Assembly (NCBI RefSeq): GCF_030272615.1
Contig: NC_081413.1
Coordinates: 550,994,136 to 551,054,135 of the forward strand
Length of the DNA stretch: 60,000 nucleotides
Direction of reading: 5' to 3'
Origin: Cryptomeria japonica
Taxonomy: Eukaryota; Streptophyta; Pinopsida; Cupressales; Cupressaceae
The position numbers and the translations under genes are program-made. Positions 1 through 13,112 of the stretch are shown here, one piece after another. Under the pieces are notes generated by a model. That model worked only from the letters and a program-made list of their open reading frames with translations. It was not told the origin of the DNA and did not search any database. The stretch's first letter is position 1; every line of letters starts with the position of its first letter.

Positions 1-11
1 ACATAAGTAGC

Positions 12-1175
12 ATGTCAAACTCTCTAGTGGGTAAATTCATGGGACCTCGCCCAAACATTGAAGTTGTTAGGGCTAATGTTAAACGGAAATGGGCTTTGAA
101 AGGCAATGTTGAAATTTCGGCTCTGCCCAAAGGCCTTCTCTCCTTTGCCTTCTCTTGTGAAGAAGACAAAACAAGGATTCTTTGTGGTAGCCCTTGGTTA
201 GTTGGTAAGATAGCTCTGGTCCTCTAGAAATGGCACCCAAATCTAAATATGAAAGAATCCCTTCTGGTGCAAGTCCTAGTCTAGGTTAAGCTCTGAGGTC
301 TGCCTCTTGAATACTGGGCAGAAAGTATTTTCTCGGGTATCGCAAGCTCTTTTGGTGAACTCCTCTCAATAGATCCAGCCACAACCTTAAGAAGAAGGCT
401 CACTCATGCTAGATTTTGTGTAGGGGTTGCTTACGATGTAGATATGCCTGAGCAGATAGATATTGTGTCTAAGTTGGGTACTTGGAAACAACAGATCGAA
501 TACGAATCCATTCCCTTTGCTTGCTTCCACTGTAAAAAAGCAGGTCACTGGGCTAAACATTGCTCTCTAAATACCAGAGGGGATAACAAGCAAGCCAAAA
601 CTATAGTTGATAGTAGAAAGGCTTCGAAGAAAAAGGTCTCGCAAGTCAAAATTTCCAAAAACAAGGAAGTTGATCCAACAGAGATCAACTATTTTGGACC
701 CCTGGGGGAGAACAAGGATGTGGTCTCCTCAGCCTCTGTTTCTAATCTTCATTCCCCTGAGGAATCTATGAGGAAGGAGTGTATGGGAGCAGATAATATC
801 CTGGGAGGGCAGATCCCAAGAGAATAAATAGTATAACATCATGAATCTTCTAATGAAACAACCCAACTGGTGATTGCAGACACCTTGGCTAGTAAGGAAG
901 CTACCAACAAAGAGAAACAAAAGGATAAGGAAGTGGAGCAATCTAAGGAAAGGGAGATCACTGGATCACATGAGGAGAAGGCCGACTCTTCCCCTCTCAC
1001 AAATTGCTCTGATTTTCAAGAAGCCCAGAACTGTGTTATCTTGGGACTGAATCTTTCTGATTCAGATCTTGCCTCTAAAATAGTTAGTAGCTCTTCACAT
1101 GAATCCAGAACACCTAATTGGGGTAATGAAGAGGAGATATCTAGACTCCTTAGTGATCCTGAAGTGGTTATTTAA
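12..1175 (+). pseudogene. LINE ORF1 remnant (DUF4283-like plus CCHC zinc knuckle)
   Basis: LINE ORF1 proteins bind the element RNA. The first part (12-430) reads like a DUF4283 domain, with a stop just after ALVL near 227 and a broken stretch to about 440. From 444 the frame is open and contains the knuckle CFHCKKAGHWAKHC (about 522-563), the zf-CCHC_4 arrangement usual after DUF4283. The rest (570-1175) is charged, low-complexity and interrupted near 827. The N-terminus lies at or before the window edge. Domain names rest on recognition by eye. Confidence 0.75.
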
Positions 1176-1330
1176 AAAGAAGTTGAGTGAGTTGCTCAAG
1201 TTGATGTTGGGTATGTCTCCTCATCCCTAGGTCGACCTTCAAACCACAAAGTCAGAGATCGGGAGGCTAGAAAGAACATAGCAGATGGGACTTAGAGGAC
1301 TCTAAAGGAGTTAGGAATTGGTAAGTGATT

Positions 1331-4300
1331 ATGAAGATTGTTTCTTGGAACATAAGAGGTCTTAATAACCCCCACAAACATGATATTATTAGGAATATGA
1401 TTAGAGATAGTAAACCTATCATTTTTCTTATTCAAGAAACTATGATGAGTAGAGAAATGGTTGAAACTTTGAATTTCTTTAAATCTGGTAGCATCTATGG
1501 TGGTAGCTCTGAAGGTGCCTCTGGAGGCATTGCAACAATCTGGAATCTCAATAGTGTTAGAGGTCAAGTTCTTATTCAAGAGAGCAATTTTTCTTGCATT
1601 AAGTTTGAGCATTTAAAGGATGACACCTCTTGGGTCCTCACTAACATCTATGCTCCCAATACCTTGAAAGCCATAAGCAAATTCTGGAAAAAACTTATGG
1701 AAATAAGGGACAATTTCAAGAACCTCAATTGGTTGGTCATGGGAGACTTTAACACTTTGTTGAAAGAGGAGGAAAAATTTGGTGGTTGCCCTTCTCAACT
1801 GGACAATAGACTGGCCCTCATGGATTTTATAAAAACTCAAGCCCTTAATGATGTGCAGATGTAGGGTTTCAACTACACTTGGACTAATAGGAGGGCTAGA
1901 AATGACCTTATTCAAGTTCGCCTTGACAGGGCTCTAATTTTTGATGATTGGTACAAACATTATTTCTGCTCTCTGTCTTCTCACATTTGTGTTGGGTCTG
2001 ACCACTACCCTATAACTCTTATTGCTGACCCTATCAACAGGAGAAGGCATTTTCCCTTCAGGTTTGAAAAAATGTGGACTTTACATCTGGATCTTACTCA
2101 TAAAATTCAGGAATGGTGGAACATTCAAGTTGAGGGTACTGCCATGTATAGAGTTGTGAAGAAACTTAAAAGCATAAAAGATAATATAAGAACCTAGAAT
2201 AAATCTAGCTTTGGGAATATTTTTGAGGCCAAAGGAAAAATTCAGGAAGACCTCAACAATATTTAGGTCCAAATCCAAAAAGATGGATTCTCCACTATTA
2301 CAATTGCAGAAGAAAATGAGATCCTCAAAAGATACCATGATATCATTGCAAAAGAAGAAGCCTTTTGGAAGCAAAGATCTAGATGTATTTGGCTGAATGA
2401 AGGGGATAAGAACACCAAATTCTTCCATATGTCGACTATCAAACACAAAGCTACTAATAGGATCAAAAAACTGATGGTGGACAATGTGGAGCTGGTTGAG
2501 GAGGGGGAGATTAGAAATAAGGCAAAAAGTTTCTTCTCTGGTCTTCTTTGTAGGGAGCAGAGCTTGGATGATGATGCTCAAATTGCCTTCCTCCAGAACA
2601 TTCCTTGCCTTATTGATGAGTATAATAATGCTTTGTTTACTTCCATCCCTTTGGACTTGGAAATCAGAAATGTTGTCTTTTCTTTTGAGGGTAATAAAGC
2701 TCGTAGTCCTGACGGATTTCCCATGTTCTTTTTCTAAGAGTTCTAGGATATTGTTGGGAAAGATGTTTCCAATGGGGTTAACAATTTTTTTGGGGCTAGA
2801 AGATTACTTAAAGAAATTCATGGCACCTTCATTGCTCTCATCCCCAAAATTCAAGGAGTTTATTCCATGGATAAGTTCAGGCCTATCAGTTTATGCAACT
2901 CTTCTATAAGATTATTTCCAATGTCCTCACCTCTAGACTCCTGAATGTCCTTCCCTCCTTGATCAGTCCTCAGTAGAATGGTTTTGTGCTTGGAAGGAAA
3001 ATTCTTGATTCCATCATTTCTGTCCATGAGAATATGCATTCCCTTGTTATGGCCAAGAAGAGGGTTTTATTCTCAAGCTTGATCTCTCCAAGGCTTATGA
3101 CCAGGTGGACTAGTCTTTCCTCATGAAGGTTCTCTTAGCTTTTAGCTTCTCTAACAGATGTGTGGACCTCTTCAAGCAACTTCTCTCATCTGCATCCTAT
3201 GTTGTTCTTGTTAATGGCTCCCCCTCCCCCTTTTTTAAAGCCTCTAGAGGTTTGAGGCAAGGGGATCCCATCTCCCCTGTTCTCTTCATTATCATGGTTG
3301 AATGCTTTGGTAGGCACATGGAAAGTATGGTTACTAGAGGTATCTTTAAAGGTCTCTAACCCTCTTCTTCTAATCACACCTGCTCCCACTAGCAATTTGT
3401 GGATGATACCATCATTATGGGAGATTCTAGTATTTCAGAAGCCAGAATTATGAAGGACACCCTGTGCAAGTTTGCGTTTGCTTCTGGCCAGCTAATCAAC
3501 TGGTTTAAAAGTGAAGTGTTTTTCATCAACACTCCTGAGAGAAGACAACAAAGAATTAGCAGAATTCTGGAATGTTGGATTATTGTTCTTCCTGCTACCT
3601 ACCTTGGATTCCCTCCGGGTATTTGTCCACCTGATTCCTTTTGGAGTTCATTGGTGGATAAATTTTAGAGAAAGCTTGCTGGTTAGAAAGGTGCTCTCTT
3701 AAGTCGGGCTGGAAGGTTACAACTTATTAAAGCGTCCCTTCACAACATTCCTATTTATGCTCTCAGTCTTTTGAGAATCCCTGTTAAGTTTGTTGATGCT
3801 ATTGAAAAAAAATAAAAAATTCTTTGGTCTAAGGTGGAGGAAAATAAGAGAATGGCTTTAGTGGCTTGGGACAAGGTTTGTAGATCGAAAAGAAAGGGTG
3901 GCCTGGGTCTGAGGAGAATCAGTATTCTCAATGAAGCTCTCTTGTCCAAACAGATATGGAGACTGTTCCACTCTGACGGTGAATGGTGTGAAATTTGGAG
4001 AAGTAAGTATCCTCTCTTGTCTTCATATATTTTCTCTTACATCAACTCTGATTTTATCATCAATGGCTCTCACATTTGGAATTATGCTTCCAAGTGTAAA
4101 TACAACATAGCTAAAGGGGTTAAATGGAGAGTCGGTAATGGTAGGAAAGTCAGATTTTGGGAAGATCCCTGGTTGCTTGATAAGCCTTTTCTAGAAATCC
4201 CTGATTGGGCCCCTTTTGTTTCCCCTTGTATAAAAGCTTTTGGTTCCTTGGTTGAGGGGTACTGGATAGGTGACAATTGGCAAAATATTGAAAGTATACA

Positions 4301-5468
4301 CCCTGGCCTCATCAACCTCAAGAAACACTTGACTTCTGCTTGGCTGAATAATGAGGAAGATATTCTTATTTGGAAACTTGAGCCCAAAGGCAACCTTACT
4401 GTTTCTTCCATGCATGGAGTGCAGACTCCACCCCCCTCAAAGTACCCCTTCTAGTTTAAATTTTGGATCAAGGGTCTTATTCTGAAGATCAATATCTTCT
4501 ACTAGACTATTCTCCAAAGCAAAGTTTTGACTCTAGACAACCTAAAGATTAGAGGTTTTAATCTCCCCAATAGGTGTGTTTTTTGTCATGAGGAGGAAGA
4601 GTCTGTGGACCACTTGGCTATTCACTATTCTTTTACTATCTCTATTTGGGAAAGCTTTCTTAAGAATTTTTGCATGGTCTGGGTGCTCCCTAACTCTCTT
4701 CAAGATTTGTTCCAGTTTTGGAATTACCATTGGTCTAATCCCTCTTTGAGAACTTTGTGGCAGCTCTCTCTTCCTCACATCCTATGGGGGACATGGAAAT
4801 AAAGGAACAACTGCATCTTCGGGGATACTTCTCTCACCTAGGATGTTGTTTTCCAGAAAATTCAAAGGGCTATAGTGGAGAACCTCAGGACCATTGGAGA
4901 ACCTTGCTCTCCTGTCAATTGTCTGGAAGCTCACATCCTCAACTCTTGGAACCTGAAGAGTGTTGTTAGGATTGACACTAAAAAAAGTAAGAGACTTGAG
5001 GCTAAGTGGTACTCTCCCCCTCCTAGTTGGTTCAAAGTCAACTTTGACGGTGCTGCTAAAGGCAATCCTGGACCTGCGAGATGTGGTGCAATTATTAGAG
5101 TTGAAAATGACTTTTGTAAGGAAATTGTTGTTGTTCCTATAGGTTGCCAAACTAACCATATGGCGGAAGCTATGGCTGCTCTCCAAGGCATCCTACTGGC
5201 TAAAAGGTGGAACTGTCCTTATCTCTGGATCAAGGGGGACTCTAACAATATCATTAATTGCCTCAAAGGAATTACCAAGTCCTCATGGACTATCAACAAC
5301 ATTCTTAAGGCTGCTAGAGACCTTATTAAAACCTTTGATAAATGTTTTATCTCTCACATTTATCGAGAAGCAAATAGATCTGTTGATTGGGCAGCTAAGG
5401 TGGCAGTCACTCAAGACAACATAATTACTTGGAAGGGTGAAGAGGATCTTCTTAATGATGCTAGATAG
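1331..5468 (+). pseudogene. LINE ORF2 remnant (endonuclease, RT, RNase H)
   Basis: ORF2 nicks the target and copies the RNA. The start at 1331 fits the family because the protein begins MKIVSWNIRGLN, the usual endonuclease opening. Endonuclease motifs follow: IQETMM, VMGDFNTLL and GSDHYPI (about 1994). RT motifs include KARSPDGFP (about 2698), GLRQGDPISPVLF (3253) and the catalytic FVDD (about 3399). A WRVGNGRKVRFWEDPWL region follows near 4125. RNase H spans about 5026-5400 with NFDGAAKGNPGPARCG, an E in MAEAMAAL and GDSNNI. Stops near 1864, 2196, 2737, 3357, 3666, 4452 and 4800, with frame changes, make it a pseudogene. Confidence 0.9.
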
Positions 5469-5682
5469 ATCATCTTCATGGATCGATATAACTGCACTTC
5501 AAAGATTTTAAATGGAGAATATAAATATTAATAAGATGACTTGGAGGGCTAATATTAATTATTATTATGTCAGTACCAATAATGATAAGATGTATGCCAC
5601 CCTCTCCCACGCTTTCTGGGTTTTGGGGGCTGCACCCAAAGATTTTTTTCCATTAGCTATTTGCAACTCTTGAGTTTCTGGT

Positions 5683-7370
5683 TTGAGCTATGATATCATG
5701 GGAGGTAACAGGCATCACTACAAGCCTAGTAATTGTAAAGAATGGAAACAAAAGGAGGAAATATGGAGTATCTTGCAGAAGGGCGGGTTAACGAAGTATA
5801 TGGAAAGACTCCATGGGAGGGATGCTAAAATCACTAAGTTTTTTACCAATAATTGGAGGAAGGGCACCCTGAAAATGGGAGATCAAACTATCACCATCGA
5901 CGAAGACCTCATTGCTCAAGTGACGGGTCTCGGGAGGGAGGGAACTAATTTCTACAAAGACAGAAAGCTTAACAAGGAAGCCAAAGGGAGATACCCTGAA
6001 ACTACTAAGGAGAAGAAGCGCCTGGTTAAGCTTAGCAAGACCCACTACCCTCTCAGGGCCTTTTCTAAGCCTTGGAGGTAGGTTCTATTTGCTATCATGT
6101 GCTACATCACTCTGGATGGCAGATTCACCAAAATCTATGGCTACCATTTCGTGTTGCTCAACCAATTCAGGTATGAAGATAAAGTTAACATGCCCTGTTT
6201 CCTGATTTGCTCAATAAATTCTACCATCAAAGCCCACATAGAGAACCCTAAGGGTGACATTGATATGCACCAAGGTCTTATGGTTCTTATTTATGATCAC
6301 ATTAAAGCTAACCAAATCGCCTGCCCCCAGCTTTCTATCTCTAAATCTGAGGAGGAAGGGTCAGATTCTAAATTTTCTATGAGTGAGGATTCAGCCGGTG
6401 ATACAAAAAGTGAGACTGAGGACATCATGGAGGACTCTGAGGTTGAGTTGGGTAAGAAAAGAAAACAAGAGATCAACAAGTCGTCCTCTTCTGAGGGTAA
6501 GAAAAAAAGAAAAGATAAGGTCTTCCAGATTCACTCTTCCTCCTCAGAGGAGATCTCTAAGGACTTTTGATAAGGATGAATCTCTGCCCCCACTGAAGAA
6601 GAAACCTAAATCTTCTTTTCAGAAAAGGAAAAAGTAGAACAGGCAGGGCAATTCTGAGCTGGTGACAGAGGACAAAGAGCAGAGCAAGGATTGAGATGTG
6701 AACCAAAAATATGAGGAAGAGATTATGGGGGATGTCAACCAAAGTGTTGGTGGTGATGTCGAAGGTGGTAAAAACCCCAATACTAATTAGGCCAAGGTTG
6801 GTGAAAAAATCCCCCCTTTTAACCCTTCTGTTGAGGGTTTGAAGGGGCTTGTGGACACCCTCAACTGGCTCATAAATAGTCATAAGAAAGATGTGAAGGA
6901 AAACAAGAACCTTAGTCATAGGATTCAAATTCTGGAGACCATTAGCATCAGTGAAGGCAAATCCATGGTTGAGTATGTTGATGATTTGGGAAAGATTGTT
7001 GCCAGAGCTGAAGAGATTAGGGACGCCTTCAATCCAAGGTTTGAGCAAGTGGAGAAGGCCCTGCAGGAAATTAAAAACAATGACACCGTTAGGGACCAAA
7101 TAATGGTGGATGCTGATAACAAACTCAACAAAATCGACACCTATCTTAGAAGCATTGTTGAATAAAGTTTCAACATTCTGAAGGCCTTGGCTGACAACAC
7201 CAAAATTCTGATCAGTAAGCTGGAGAATGAGAAGGGACCCCTAGAACAGGAAACTAACATGGAGGGTGTGAAAGGAGTGCAAGGACCAAGAACGAGGACC
7301 AGAGACAAGAAGAGGGAGAAAAATCCAAACAAGGAAATTGAAGAGCTCAAAGTTGCTTGAGAGAATTATG
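5683..7370 (+). pseudogene. Broken ORF of unknown function, mobile-domain-like N-terminus and coiled-coil C-terminus
   Basis: I do not recognise a named family. The N-terminal part (5683-6081) contains KFFTNNWRKGTLKMGDQTI followed by AQVTGLGREGTNFY, which resembles the core of plant mobile domains but is not a clear member. After a stop near 6080 the same frame resumes (6097-6570) with a second globular stretch, then an acidic Ser/Glu-rich segment and a Lys-rich segment. A shift near 6570 leads to 6839-7165, which is heptad-like and probably coiled coil. Several stops break it. It sits 0.2 kb beyond the LINE RNase H on the same strand, so it could be a captured third ORF, another element or a gene fragment. 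Confidence 0.55.
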
Positions 7371-7621
7371 ACCTGTTGGTCATCAAGATTGGTGATCTTC
7401 TTAAGTCTCTATAGGTGTTGCTTGTTGTCTAGTTTTTAATTTTTTGGTTTTTTTCACTCTGTTGTTCCTAGTTCTTTGTTGTCCATTTGGGTTGTTGGCT
7501 TTCATGCCAGCCTTTTGTATGTTGTCTTTTTGTTGGACTAGTTGTTCTTTGTTGATCTATCTGTTGATCTTTTTGTAAAAGGTTTCGGGTCCTTAAAACC
7601 TACTTTTCCAATTAATTAGAA
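7371..7621 (+). other. T-rich non-coding stretch resembling a LINE 3' UTR
   Basis: This stretch is rich in TTGTT and TTTTT words, with no ORF. Its last part has the wording of plant LINE 3' UTRs (TTTTTGTAAAAGG then TTCGGG). It stops where the truncated copia LTR begins. No poly-A run is present, so the assignment is tentative. Confidence 0.35.
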
Positions 7622-8931
7622 CACTTTTTTTTCAGTAAATAAATTTACAACAAAGTTTCAGTTTGCAACTACAGGTATTCGTTCTCAAATTCTAATGAAC
7701 TGGACACTACAACCGACTCTCGATTATCAGTCACACTTTACCATAGTTATCCAATGGCTTCATATATCAGATTGTCAACAGTTCATCTGAGCAACTCCAT
7801 TAATTGTTTGAAGTCTAACCGTTTGTGTCGGTCTGCATTCATGAGAAACACAATATCCCACATGCACCAGGAAGTCGGGTCGGTTCATATTCAAATACAT
7901 TGACAATACCTTCTTCAATGTCCAAGTGTTTATCTTTTGGACTTTGGTTCGAGCGCACACTTGTAGTCGGTCTCTACTCCATCGACCATTGGAAAAACCA
8001 TAAATGCATTGCTCCGATCTCTCGATGACACCACAACGACTTGATCGGGCCATCGACATAGCTTTCATCTTGTCAACCCGATCACCGATATCAACCCGAT
8101 CGCCGAAGGCGACCTCATCAGGCATCGGTGTAGCAAAACAACCAGTTCTCCCAATCTCTAATAATACTCCGATCACCGAAGGCAATTACATTGGGTCATC
8201 GACAAGACAACTAAACAACTATCCTGATCATCTGATCTTCCTTGATCTTCTTGATCTATCTTTTGCCACGGTGTTACTCCCTAGTTCATCCATGCATCCA
8301 GCTAGGTGCCCCCTGATCTGCCACTAGACCACCACCTCATCAGTCGCCAAGCCGTGATGGTTAACCAACTAGTATCTTCATCATGCAGTATAGCGACAAC
8401 CATCTGGTCATTCCGGACTTGCTCACTAGTTATCTTGCCTGAGCCGCTCTCTTGCCGGGCCCCACCACTTGGTCGCCAAGCTGCGACAGATAACGTTTGT
8501 GCATCTCCATTGTGTGGTATAGTGACAACCATCTGATCATCTCAGACTTTCTCTCCAGTTAACTTGCCTGAGCTACTTTCTTGTTTGGCCCCACCACTTG
8601 GTCGCCAAGCCACGGGGAATAACTTTTGTGCATCTCTCTATTGTGGTATAGCGATAGTCGTTGATCCAACTTCAACCTGCATGATCGTTAACTCGCTTCT
8701 TTTTGCACGTACTTTGTCGCCAAGTTGCAGGAATTATCGAGTGATAATCTTCCCATCGCAGTATAGTGACAATTGTTCAATCATCTCAGACTTGATCACC
8801 TATTAACCGATCACAAGAAGAAGATTTCATCGGCCCATCGGTAAGAGACACCGATAGCTATTCCATCGGGATAGGTTACTCCGATCAGTCTGAACACAAG
8901 TCAAGTTTATTCGAGGCACATATTTCCAACA
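7622..8931 (-). repeat. Element A 3' LTR, truncated
   Basis: It matches 13304-14601 along its length with scattered substitutions and ends in TTTCCAACA on the plus strand, the complement of a TGTTGG LTR start. About 190 bp corresponding to 13113-13303 are absent at the left, where it abuts the T-rich stretch. Confidence 0.85.
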
Positions 8932-8942
8932 AACTCCCACTT
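8932..8942 (-). promoter_or_regulatory. Polypurine tract of element A
   Basis: The minus strand reads AAGTGGGAGTT immediately before the LTR start. This is the expected place and composition for the plus-strand primer. Confidence 0.75.
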
Positions 8943-9021
8943 GATGAGGAATTCACTAGATCGATTACCATTTCAGACGTTACTGAGAATCATGGGTATC
9001 AAGACCCATAGAATTAGAACA

Positions 9022-12000
9022 TCACCTGAACTTGTGAGTACTCACCGGTTTCGTCAAGGCGTCTGCAACATTTTCCAGAGTGTCTACCTTGTTAAGAATA
9101 ACTTTTCCATCATCCACCATGTCACGAAAAAAGTGATATTGAACATCAATATGCTTCAATCTGGCATGGAAGGTAGGATTCTTCGCTAGACATATAACAC
9201 TCTGATTGTCACTCCAAATTTCAACCTGCCCTGCATCAAAACCAATATCTGAACTCAAATGCCTAAGCCAGACAGCTTCTTTACAAGCATGTGTGGCCGC
9301 CATGTATTCTACCTCTGTAGTGGACAAAGCGACTACAGGTTGTCGCTTGCTCATCCAACTGATTGCGCCACCATTCAAGACAAAGATATATCCACTGGTG
9401 GATCTCCTGCCGTCAATGTCACTTGCCCAATCAGAATCCACATATCCACAAATTCTTAGAGTCCTCTTTGAATCAAACAAATTACCATGAGAACACAAGG
9501 CAAAGTCCGAAGTTCCCTTCAGATATCTAAACACCCTCTTTACAACATCCCAATGCGGCCTTCCTCGATTTGACATAAATCTGCTTAGTACTCCCACTGG
9601 TTGGGAAATGTTTGGTCTTGTACAGACCATAACATACATCAAGCTGCCAATAACACTTGCATAAGGTACACTTTTCATGTCTTCTATCTCTTTTGGAGAT
9701 TTCAAACTGTCAAGCACAGACAACTTAGTTCCTTGCAAGATGGGAACAACCTCTGATTTACAGTCAGACATATGAAACTTGTCCATAACATTGGTTATAT
9801 ACTTTCTCTAGCTGAGCCAAAGTTTCCTCTTAGATCTATCCCTTTTGATCTCCATTCCTAGAATGTAATTTGCTACTCCTAAGTCCTTCATTTCAAATTT
9901 CATAGATAGCTGAGATTTTAAATCTGAGATCATACCTTATGTATTTCCTACGAACAACATGTCATCTACATACAAAGCTATGATAAGAATCTTATCATCT
10001 TCAGTTTTTTAGTAAACATAATGATCAACTTTTAACCTCACAAATCCCAAGGACAAAACAAATGTATCATACTTTTGATACCACATTCTGGGAGACTATT
10101 TCAAACCATATAGAGACTTCTTGAGTGTGCATACCAAATGTTCTTTACGTTTTTCCACAAAGTGCTTAGGCTAAGACATATAAATCTCTTCTTCAAGATC
10201 ACCATGAAGAAACATTGTCTTCACATCCATCTGCTCAATCTCCCAATCATATGCTACTGCAAGTGACAAGAGAAATCTTATAGATGTTAGCTTAACCACA
10301 GGAGAAAAGATCTCTCCATAGTCAATACCTTCCTTTTGAGAACACCCCTTTGCAACCAATCTTGCTTTGTACTTGTCAACGCTGCCATCTAGACCATACT
10401 TCTTTTTGAATACCCACTTGCAACCTACAGGCATTTTGCCTTTAGGCAATGGCACCAAATCCCAAGTTTCATTTTTATCCAATGATGACATTTCATCATT
10501 CATGGCTTTCAACAAGGAATCTGAATCAGGCATCTTAATAGCTTCTTTGATAGTGCTAGGCTCATCAGTATCTGCAAGTAAAGCACAACCACAATTAACA
10601 TTCAACATAGAGTTACTGTACTTATTTGGAGTAAACCTATCAGGTTGCCGCCTCTCTCGACTAGATCTTCTCAACTATGGTATTGAGGCTTCTTGAGGTT
10701 CAACATGAGGCTCATCGTCATGTTCTTCTTCAGAACTATTTGAACTGCTTGAACTCTCCTCATCTTCAAGTATCCCTAGAGATTCTTCCTTAGCTGAAGG
10801 AATTTCAACCTCAACTTCTCCTTTCTTTCCTATGTTGTGATCTAGTGACATAGGTTTCAGCTCATGAAAAATCACACTTCTGCTGTACATAACCTTGCTA
10901 GTCACTGGATTCCAAAGTTTGTATCCTTTCACACCAACTCCATACCCAATGAAGATACATTTCACAGCTTTGTTATCCAACTTAGATCTATTTATATCAG
11001 GCACATGAGCATATGCCTCTGCACCAAAAACATGAAGGTGTCTTTAAGAAGGTTTCTTACCAGACCATGCTTCCATAGGTGTTTTGTCAAACAATGTTGA
11101 AGCAGGAGAACAATTCAGCAGGTAACATGTTGTAGCAACTACTTCAGCCCAAAATTTTTGTTCTAGCCCAGTTCTGCTCAACATGCTTCTTGCTTTCTCC
11201 ATTAGAGACCGATTCAACCTTTCAGCAACTCCATTTTGTTGTGGAGGTGTAAGGTACGGTCTTATGTCTCTTAATTCCATGATCAACATAGTACTTGTCG
11301 AAATCTGCACTATAGTATTCACCACCGTTGTCTGTTCTTAAACATTTAATCCTTCTCCCAGTCTAATTTTCAACAAGGTTCTTAAAATCCTTAAACTGAC
11401 TGAACACTTATGATTTACTTTGAAGAGAGTACACAAATTCCCTTCTTGAATAATCATCTACAAAAGATACATAATACTTAGACTTAGACAGAGAAGGAAC
11501 ATCCACCGGACCAAACACATCAGAGTGAACATAATCCAGAATGTTAGAAGACTTATGAGAACTGGAATAAAACTGAACACGGTTATGTTTTCCATATATG
11601 CAATGTTCGCAGAAATCGAACTCAAAGCTACAGGCATCCAGACCTTCAACCAGATTCTTATTCTTCAAAGCTTTTAAAAAAATTTCACCTATGTGGACTA
11701 ACCTATTATGCCAGAGCATTGTTTTCTCAGCAGGAAGTTTAGCTTCCAATGAATTAGTATTATGCATCATTACAGTTGTCTTAACATACTTTTTAGAGGT
11801 TACATTACAACATATAGGTTCAGCATTTAACTTATACAGTGTACCAATGCAATCACCCTTTGCCAATACAATGGAACCCCTAGTCATCTTGCTACCACCA
11901 GATACAAATGTAACTTGTACTCCAACATCATTAAGTTTACTTATAGAGAGGATATTTCTTGTCAGACATGGTATATGAAGAACTCCATTGATCCCCTTCA

Positions 12001-12190
12001 CTCTACCATATGGGAATTGAACTTTAATTCAGCCTCTCCCTACAATATCTAATGTAGAATCACTAGCCAAATACACCTTTCCACCAACATATGGCTCATA
12101 CTTCGAGAACCACTCCTTGTGGGAGGTCATGTAAAAAGATTCGCCAGAATCTAATAACCAGGTGTCATCTGAGGTAGGCACTATTAGGGC
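9022..12190 (-). pseudogene. Element A pol remnant (protease, integrase, RT, RNase H)
   Basis: Reading on the minus strand, a degraded protease region lies near 12000-12190. GAG-pre-integrase follows at 11408-12001 (LWHNRLVHIGE) with the start of the integrase core (HSDVFGPVDVPS). The late integrase block is at 11044-11325 (PPQQNGVAERLNRSLMEKAR). RT is at 10171-10674 (GCKWVFKKKYGLDGSVDKYK) and YVDDMLFVG lies near 9955-9975. RNase H is at 9022-9786, with YVDSDWASDIDGRRSTSGY and WSDNQSVICLAKNP. The frame is broken near 11330-11410, 11005, 10675, 9790-10170 and elsewhere. This is unmistakably copia pol and not functional. Confidence 0.93.
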
Positions 12191-12214
12191 TGCTACAAAT
12201 GCATTTGCATCACT

Positions 12215-12994
12215 CTAAGAAGATTCAGTGTCAGAATACTTCTTCTTCTTCTTCTCCTCCTTGCAATCCTTTCGGATATGCCCTTTCTGCCCACAATTCC
12301 AACACTTAACCTTTGACTTCTTGGTTGGATATTTTGATCTCTCTTGAGACTTGGACTTGGACTTCTTTCCTTTCTTCTTCTCTTTGTCCTTCGGTCTGCC
12401 TCGAATAGAGAGTGCATCTTTTGTCATCTCAGAAGACTTCTTTCTCATTTCTTCTGACAAAAGAGTATTAACCACAGTATCCATCTTGAATTGGGTCATA
12501 GTACTACCGATAGCCATCACTAAGTGATCCCAAGAGTCAGACAATGAACACAACAACAACATGTAATGTTCTTCTTCTTGAATGGTCACACCAACAGAAG
12601 TTAACTGTGTAAGAACCATGTTGAATGCATTCAAGTGGTTTGCCAATGGTGTTCCTGCATCCATCCTCAAGGAGTACAACTTCTTCCTCAAGAAAAAAAT
12701 TTTCACCAATGATTTGTCTTGATAAATATATCCCAACTTATTCCAGAGAAGATGTGCAATTTTCTCCTCATGGACGTTTAACATAACAAAATCAACAAGA
12801 CATAGCTTGATTACACCCCTTGCCTTCCGGTCGGCTAAATCCCAATCCTCTTACTTCATGCCTATAGGTTTATGCACAGACATCACAATCCAAAGGTCTC
12901 GGTCGACCAACAAGTCTTGCATCTTGAGTTTCCATAGTTCAAAACTGGAACCATTAAATTTCTCCATGTCTATGCGCCCTGAGGTGCTCGCCAT
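12215..12994 (-). pseudogene. Element A gag remnant with CCHC knuckle
   Basis: Gag forms the particle that packages element RNA. The likely start at 12994 gives MASTSGRIDMEKFNGSSFEL, the usual copia Gag opening, and the frame breaks near 12850. The remainder (12215-12784) contains the UBN2-type region and the knuckle CWNCGQKGHIRKDC (about 12262-12303), then a Lys-rich end. Confidence 0.88.
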
Positions 12995-13094
12995 CTTAAC
13001 CTGTAAAGCAAACAAGTAGACACTCTGCAAGACTCCCACTGAAACAAAATTGACACAAAAAATCAACCCTACCCAACAAGGATAACAAAACAGG

Positions 13095-13112
13095 CCAAGC
13101 TCTTATGCGACT
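13095..13112 (-). other. Primer-binding site of element A (mutated)
   Basis: On the minus strand TCGCATAAGAGCTTGG matches the copia initiator-Met site TGGTATCAGAGCTTGG at 13 of 16 positions. It lies directly inside the LTR end at 13113. Confidence 0.65.

Larger units (their letters stand above)
1..5470 (+). mobile_element. L1-type LINE, decayed, 5' end outside the window
   Basis: ORF1-like remnants with a zinc knuckle are followed by ORF2 remnants with endonuclease, reverse transcriptase, zf-RVT-type region and RNase H, the order of plant L1 LINEs. Reading frames are broken by many stops and shifts, so the copy is inactive. No poly-A tail or target duplication is visible. Sequence downstream of RNase H (5470-7621) may or may not belong to this copy. 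Confidence 0.9.
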
